A stretch of 35,616 nt of DNA from an uncultured Clostridia bacterium (GTDB lineage: Bacteria; Bacillota; Clostridia; Oscillospirales; CAG-272), in assembly GCA_945929845.1 (NCBI GenBank), contig CAMEON010000021.1:1-35616 (forward strand). The letters run 5' to 3'. A program made the translations under genes and the position numbers. The notes beneath the pieces were generated by a model. The model was not told where the DNA came from and did not search any database. It saw only the letters and a list, made by a program, of their open reading frames with translations. The stretch's first letter is position 1, and every line of letters begins with the position of its first letter. Below are positions 33,339 through 35,616 of the stretch, piece by piece.

Positions 33339-34633
33339 TATCCGAATACCAGCCTGTTATTCTTGTCCGACATAAACTCATCGAAATCACCTTCCCACGG
33401 GCGGTTAATTCCAAGCAATTCAAATGTTCTTATGATTACGACATTTAAGTCTTCCTCACTAAGATCTGCCAAATCGTTCTCTAGACTCTGGAAGACTGCT
33501 GTTTCTTCTTTGAATCGCTCTATGTCAAGTTTTTTAAGTTCTGTGAGATATTCATTTAACGCCATTTTCACACGCTGTAGTGCGGCGATAGTTTCATCCA
33601 GACAATCGACAATACCGATCTTTCGTAGAACTTCTTTCAGTACAAGCGTTAGTAACCGGTACCACGCAACCATATTTATGCGCATGAAAAATGTTAAATA
33701 ATTAACGCCAGAACGAACGCTTGCGTCAACAACATCCATTACGCATAGCGTTCCTTGTCCGATGATCAACATAATCCGCAAACTCTCATGCTTTGCGGTG
33801 GGAATACAGTCCTTCAGCGGAAGTTTCATCTGGAACTTTCGCCTAATAGCCCAGATCAAACGAATCGTCAATTCTGTGATGGTAACGGGAATTGCCTGTG
33901 CCATTCCAAATCTAAAATCATAGCCGCTGGTAAATGCTTGCATAGCGACTTCTGCCAAATCCTTTTTTTCGCTACCAAAGCTACCAAATTTGCAAAGACC
34001 GAACAACTCATAGAATGGCATTACTATACCAGTACCCCTGCCGTGTGAGCCCGAACTGCCGGCCACATCCGACAGGAGATGCCCAATCCAGTTTCCAATG
34101 CCGCACATGATTTTCATCAAGAAATTACCGCCTTGCAACTCAAATGTATCCGACTTTATCGTGATCAGCTGCCCCTCGACGATGAAAGATGATGTAGATG
34201 TAAATTGATTTAGTATCGAAAAGAACAATCCAACGATATCTGGTGAATGTGCCAATGACATCATATGATGAGTGCCAGGTGCGATACCAAATGCATTGCC
34301 AATGTCGCTAGGCTTTCTTTGATCGTAGTTCACTTTGAATTTTCTTTCAAAAAAGCCAATTGCACTGTTTGCGTTATTTTCATTGCCAGTCTTGGGCTTC
34401 CATCCCATCTTTTTTGCCAACGCCATTATTGCATTATCGGTTTGCGCATCTGTCCACTTGCCAAGTACACTGTCACCGGGAGCGCCGACCAAGAAAATAT
34501 CGACTACTCCTCCAATAGCTCCACAGGCGACTGCAGTTAAATAGTCATATTTATCACATTTGTCGCTGTAAAACAGCTCTTTGTTTTCCTTGCTATTGAC
34601 CAGTAGCGGATATTTTTCAGCAGATGTAACCAT
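33338..34633 (-). CDS. Uncharacterised 431-residue membrane-associated protein
   Basis: I do not recognise this family. The ATG has AAAGGAGG upstream and a consensus promoter at 34686-34714. Hydrophobic stretches occur at about 34-50, 132-142, 172-190 and 200-212. His/Asp residues sit around these: GTHHMMSLAHSPDI (120-133) and NWIGHLLSDVAGSSGSHGRG (181-200). The arrangement recalls membrane metal-dependent hydrolase-like proteins (DUF457/YdjM type), but similarity is only in spacing and I would not assign it. The C-terminal 100 residues are charged, helical and possibly coiled coil (LTELKKLDIERFKEETAVF). First gene of the coupled operon. Confidence 0.78.
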   Translation of the reverse strand: MVTSAEKYPLLVNSKENKELFYSDKCDKYDYLTAVACGAIGGVVDIFLVGAPGDSVLGKWTDAQTDNAIMALAKKMGWKPKTGNENNANSAIGFFERKFKVNYDQRKPSDIGNAFGIAPGTHHMMSLAHSPDIVGLFFSILNQFTSTSSFIVEGQLITIKSDTFELQGGNFLMKIMCGIGNWIGHLLSDVAGSSGSHGRGTGIVMPFYELFGLCKFGSFGSEKKDLAEVAMQAFTSGYDFRFGMAQAIPVTITELTIRLIWAIRRKFQMKLPLKDCIPTAKHESLRIMLIIGQGTLCVMDVVDASVRSGVNYLTFFMRINMVAWYRLLTLVLKEVLRKIGIVDCLDETIAALQRVKMALNEYLTELKKLDIERFKEETAVFQSLENDLADLSEEDLNVVIIRTFELLGINRPWEGDFDEFMSDKNNRLVFG

Positions 34634-34685
34634 GTGCAGCCTCCTTTCGAGTAATTATGCGAAAACAGTTAAATTTTTGTAATTT

Positions 34686-34714
34686 ATTATACCATAAAAA
34701 CGAAAATATTTCAA
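34686..34714 (-). promoter_or_regulatory. Promoter of the three-gene island operon
   Basis: On the - strand TTGAAA (34709-34714) and TATAAT (34686-34691) have a 17-bp spacer, 52 bp upstream of the 431-residue gene. Nine of the next ten bases after the -10 box are A/T-rich, as is usual. Confidence 0.82.
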
Positions 34715-34851
34715 TGGGATTAGAGAAGTTTCTTGCACCTTTTATCACCAAATTTTACAAAGCTACACGATTTCGTGTACCTTGAATACCAAAAAGTACT
34801 CGATGATGGTTTTATCCACCGCCGAGGGCTTGTCTTATGCTACTGTGTATT

Positions 34852-35118
34852 CTATTTCGATGGTAGTACCGCACCATCGGTCGCTGCCGTCTCAAAGTCG
34901 AAAGATACGATGCCTGCGTTACCGATGTATGCCTTTTCGTGTCCAACCATTATAGACATGACTTCGTAGCCGTTATCGTTCGAAATCTTGATGTTGCGGG
35001 ACAGCGTTCTGTAATCACAGGGAATACCATGCGCTGCGAGTTTTCCGCAAACTACCGATGTCAACATCGGATGCTGCTCATCCGTCTCTTGGCGTAATAG
35101 TTCTATGAGCTTCAACAT
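34852..35118 (-). pseudogene. Truncated WYL-type transcriptional regulator (N-terminal winged helix only)
   Basis: An 88-residue frame that resembles the N-terminal winged-helix part of WYL-domain regulators: LKLIELLRQETDEQHPM, KLAAHGIPCDYRTLSRNI and a wing ending VGHEKAYI. Full-length relatives are about 300 residues with a WYL ligand-binding domain that is missing here. The frame stops at 34852 and the following bases carry stops in all - strand frames. No ribosome binding site precedes the ATG. It is most likely a remnant, although a small stand-alone DNA-binding protein cannot be excluded. Confidence 0.65.
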
Positions 35119-35451
35119 TTCATTTTATGACCGTTCACCGAAGCCATTGTGACACCTTTGTTTTCAGCACCATATACCTAGTAATCATACCATAAAATGT
35201 ATATCGCGTTTGTAAAGGGGGAAGGCGGACTTTTTCGTACATCTTTCGTAAACAATTATGAGCAAGGCGTTTAATTCTTACTGTCCGCACCTCTTTTTCA
35301 GTTCTTGTAGCAGCATAAAACGAAGAAAAGGTGAATGCCTTTTTCGCTCCTGCAAGCAAAAAATAAGAGCCGCAGCAGCCTTGACGACCGCTTCGACCCG
35401 CATTTTTACCTTAATTTTGCTGGCTTTCGACCGACAATGCCTCAGAGTAAT
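35119..35451. other. Gene-free stretch between the regulator remnant and tRNA-Val terminator
   Basis: About 330 bp with several short overlapping frames on both strands and no credible start sites or known motifs. I see no RNA gene or repeat in it. Confidence 0.5.
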
Positions 35452-35490
35452 GAAAAAACTGAACTTTCGTCTGATAGACAAAAGTTCAGT
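35452..35490 (-). terminator. Rho-independent terminator of tRNA-Val
   Basis: ACTGAACTTT (35458-35467) and AAAGTTCAGT (35481-35490) form a perfect 10-bp stem; on the - strand a run of Ts follows (complement of AAAAAA at 35453-35458). It begins 7 bp past the tRNA CCA end. Confidence 0.88.
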
Positions 35491-35496
35491 CCCTTA

Positions 35497-35573
35497 TGGT
35501 GGAGACAGTTGGAATCGAACCAATGACCTCTACGATGTCAACGTAGCGCTCTAACCAGCTGAGCTATGCCTCC
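35497..35573 (-). tRNA. tRNA-Val (anticodon GAC)
   Basis: A 77-nt cloverleaf including an encoded CCA. Acceptor GGAGGCA pairs with TGTCTCC (one G-T); the D arm contains AGCTCAGCTGGTTAGAGC; the anticodon stem CTACG/CGTAG holds the loop TTGACAT with anticodon GAC (valine, GTC codons); the T loop is GGTTCGATTCC. It is followed by a terminator and preceded by a consensus promoter. Confidence 0.95.
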
Positions 35574-35584
35574 GTAGCGTTGGT

Positions 35585-35613
35585 ATTATACCATACTCGA
35601 AAGCAAAAGTCAA
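35585..35613 (-). promoter_or_regulatory. Promoter of tRNA-Val
   Basis: On the - strand TTGACT (35608-35613; 5 of 6) and TATAAT (35585-35590; perfect) are 17 bp apart. The tRNA 5' end lies 11 bp after the -10 box. Confidence 0.88.
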
Positions 35614-35616
35614 GAG

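Noticed and set aside
35135-35359. A 74-codon - strand frame before the regulator remnant
   Set aside because: No ribosome binding site or family; basic composition with overlapping frames on the other strand.

Overview
The window looks like chromosomal DNA of an anaerobic gut-type Clostridia (probably Oscillospiraceae/Ruminococcaceae). The evidence is GC-rich genes with strong AGGAGG ribosome binding sites, SigA-type promoters with 17-bp spacers, a Firmicute glgB-glgC-glgD-glgA operon that includes the regulatory subunit GlgD, and oxygen-sensitive glycyl-radical metabolism. The first 50 bases are not biological: they match the Illumina TruSeq universal adapter fused to the contig end, so the first gene is cut at a sequencing artefact.

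Layout. (1) 52-4024, + strand: a 5'-truncated glycogen phosphorylase and a GH13 alpha-glucan hydrolase. (2) 4342-10652, - strand: glgB-glgC-glgD-glgA from a consensus promoter; together with region 1 this covers both synthesis and breakdown of glycogen. (3) 11394-15332, + strand: a GldA/GldF/GldG-like ABC exporter operon followed by a two-CBS-domain protein, with its own consensus promoter and a terminator. (4) 15447-31092, - strand: a glycyl-radical-enzyme bacterial microcompartment (GRM) locus of the fucose/rhamnose-to-1,2-propanediol type. In transcription order: acetate kinase, class II aldolase, CoA-acylating aldehyde dehydrogenase, Zn alcohol dehydrogenase, four BMC-H shell genes, PduL, a BMC-P pentamer, PduS, PduT-like BMC-T, diol dehydratase, its radical-SAM activase, PduU/EutS, EutP, a ParA ATPase and a small disordered protein. 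(5) 31665-35118, - strand: an AT-richer block with a three-gene operon of unknown function and a truncated WYL-type regulator. (6) A tRNA-Val(GAC) with promoter and terminator at the right edge.

Proposed GRM pathway: the aldolase splits fuculose-1-P or rhamnulose-1-P into DHAP and lactaldehyde; a reductase (possibly the encoded ADH) makes 1,2-propanediol; the glycyl radical dehydratase makes propionaldehyde; PduP makes propionyl-CoA; PduL makes propionyl-phosphate; AckA makes ATP and propionate; ADH makes propanol and recycles NAD. Four enzymes carry amphipathic encapsulation-type helices. Sugar uptake, isomerase, kinase and a regulator are not in this window.

The points most worth following up are: a ParA ATPase plus small disordered partner at the end of the shell operon, which could be a positioning system for a catabolic microcompartment (analogous to carboxysome McdAB); a three-copy MITE-like repeat family with TTACAGTTCA terminal inverted repeats and swappable palindromic modules, one copy of which sits inside the BMC gene string; a BMC-H paralogue with a cysteine in its pore loop; a cysteine-rich linker on the aldolase; and the uncharacterised three-gene island beside tRNA-Val.
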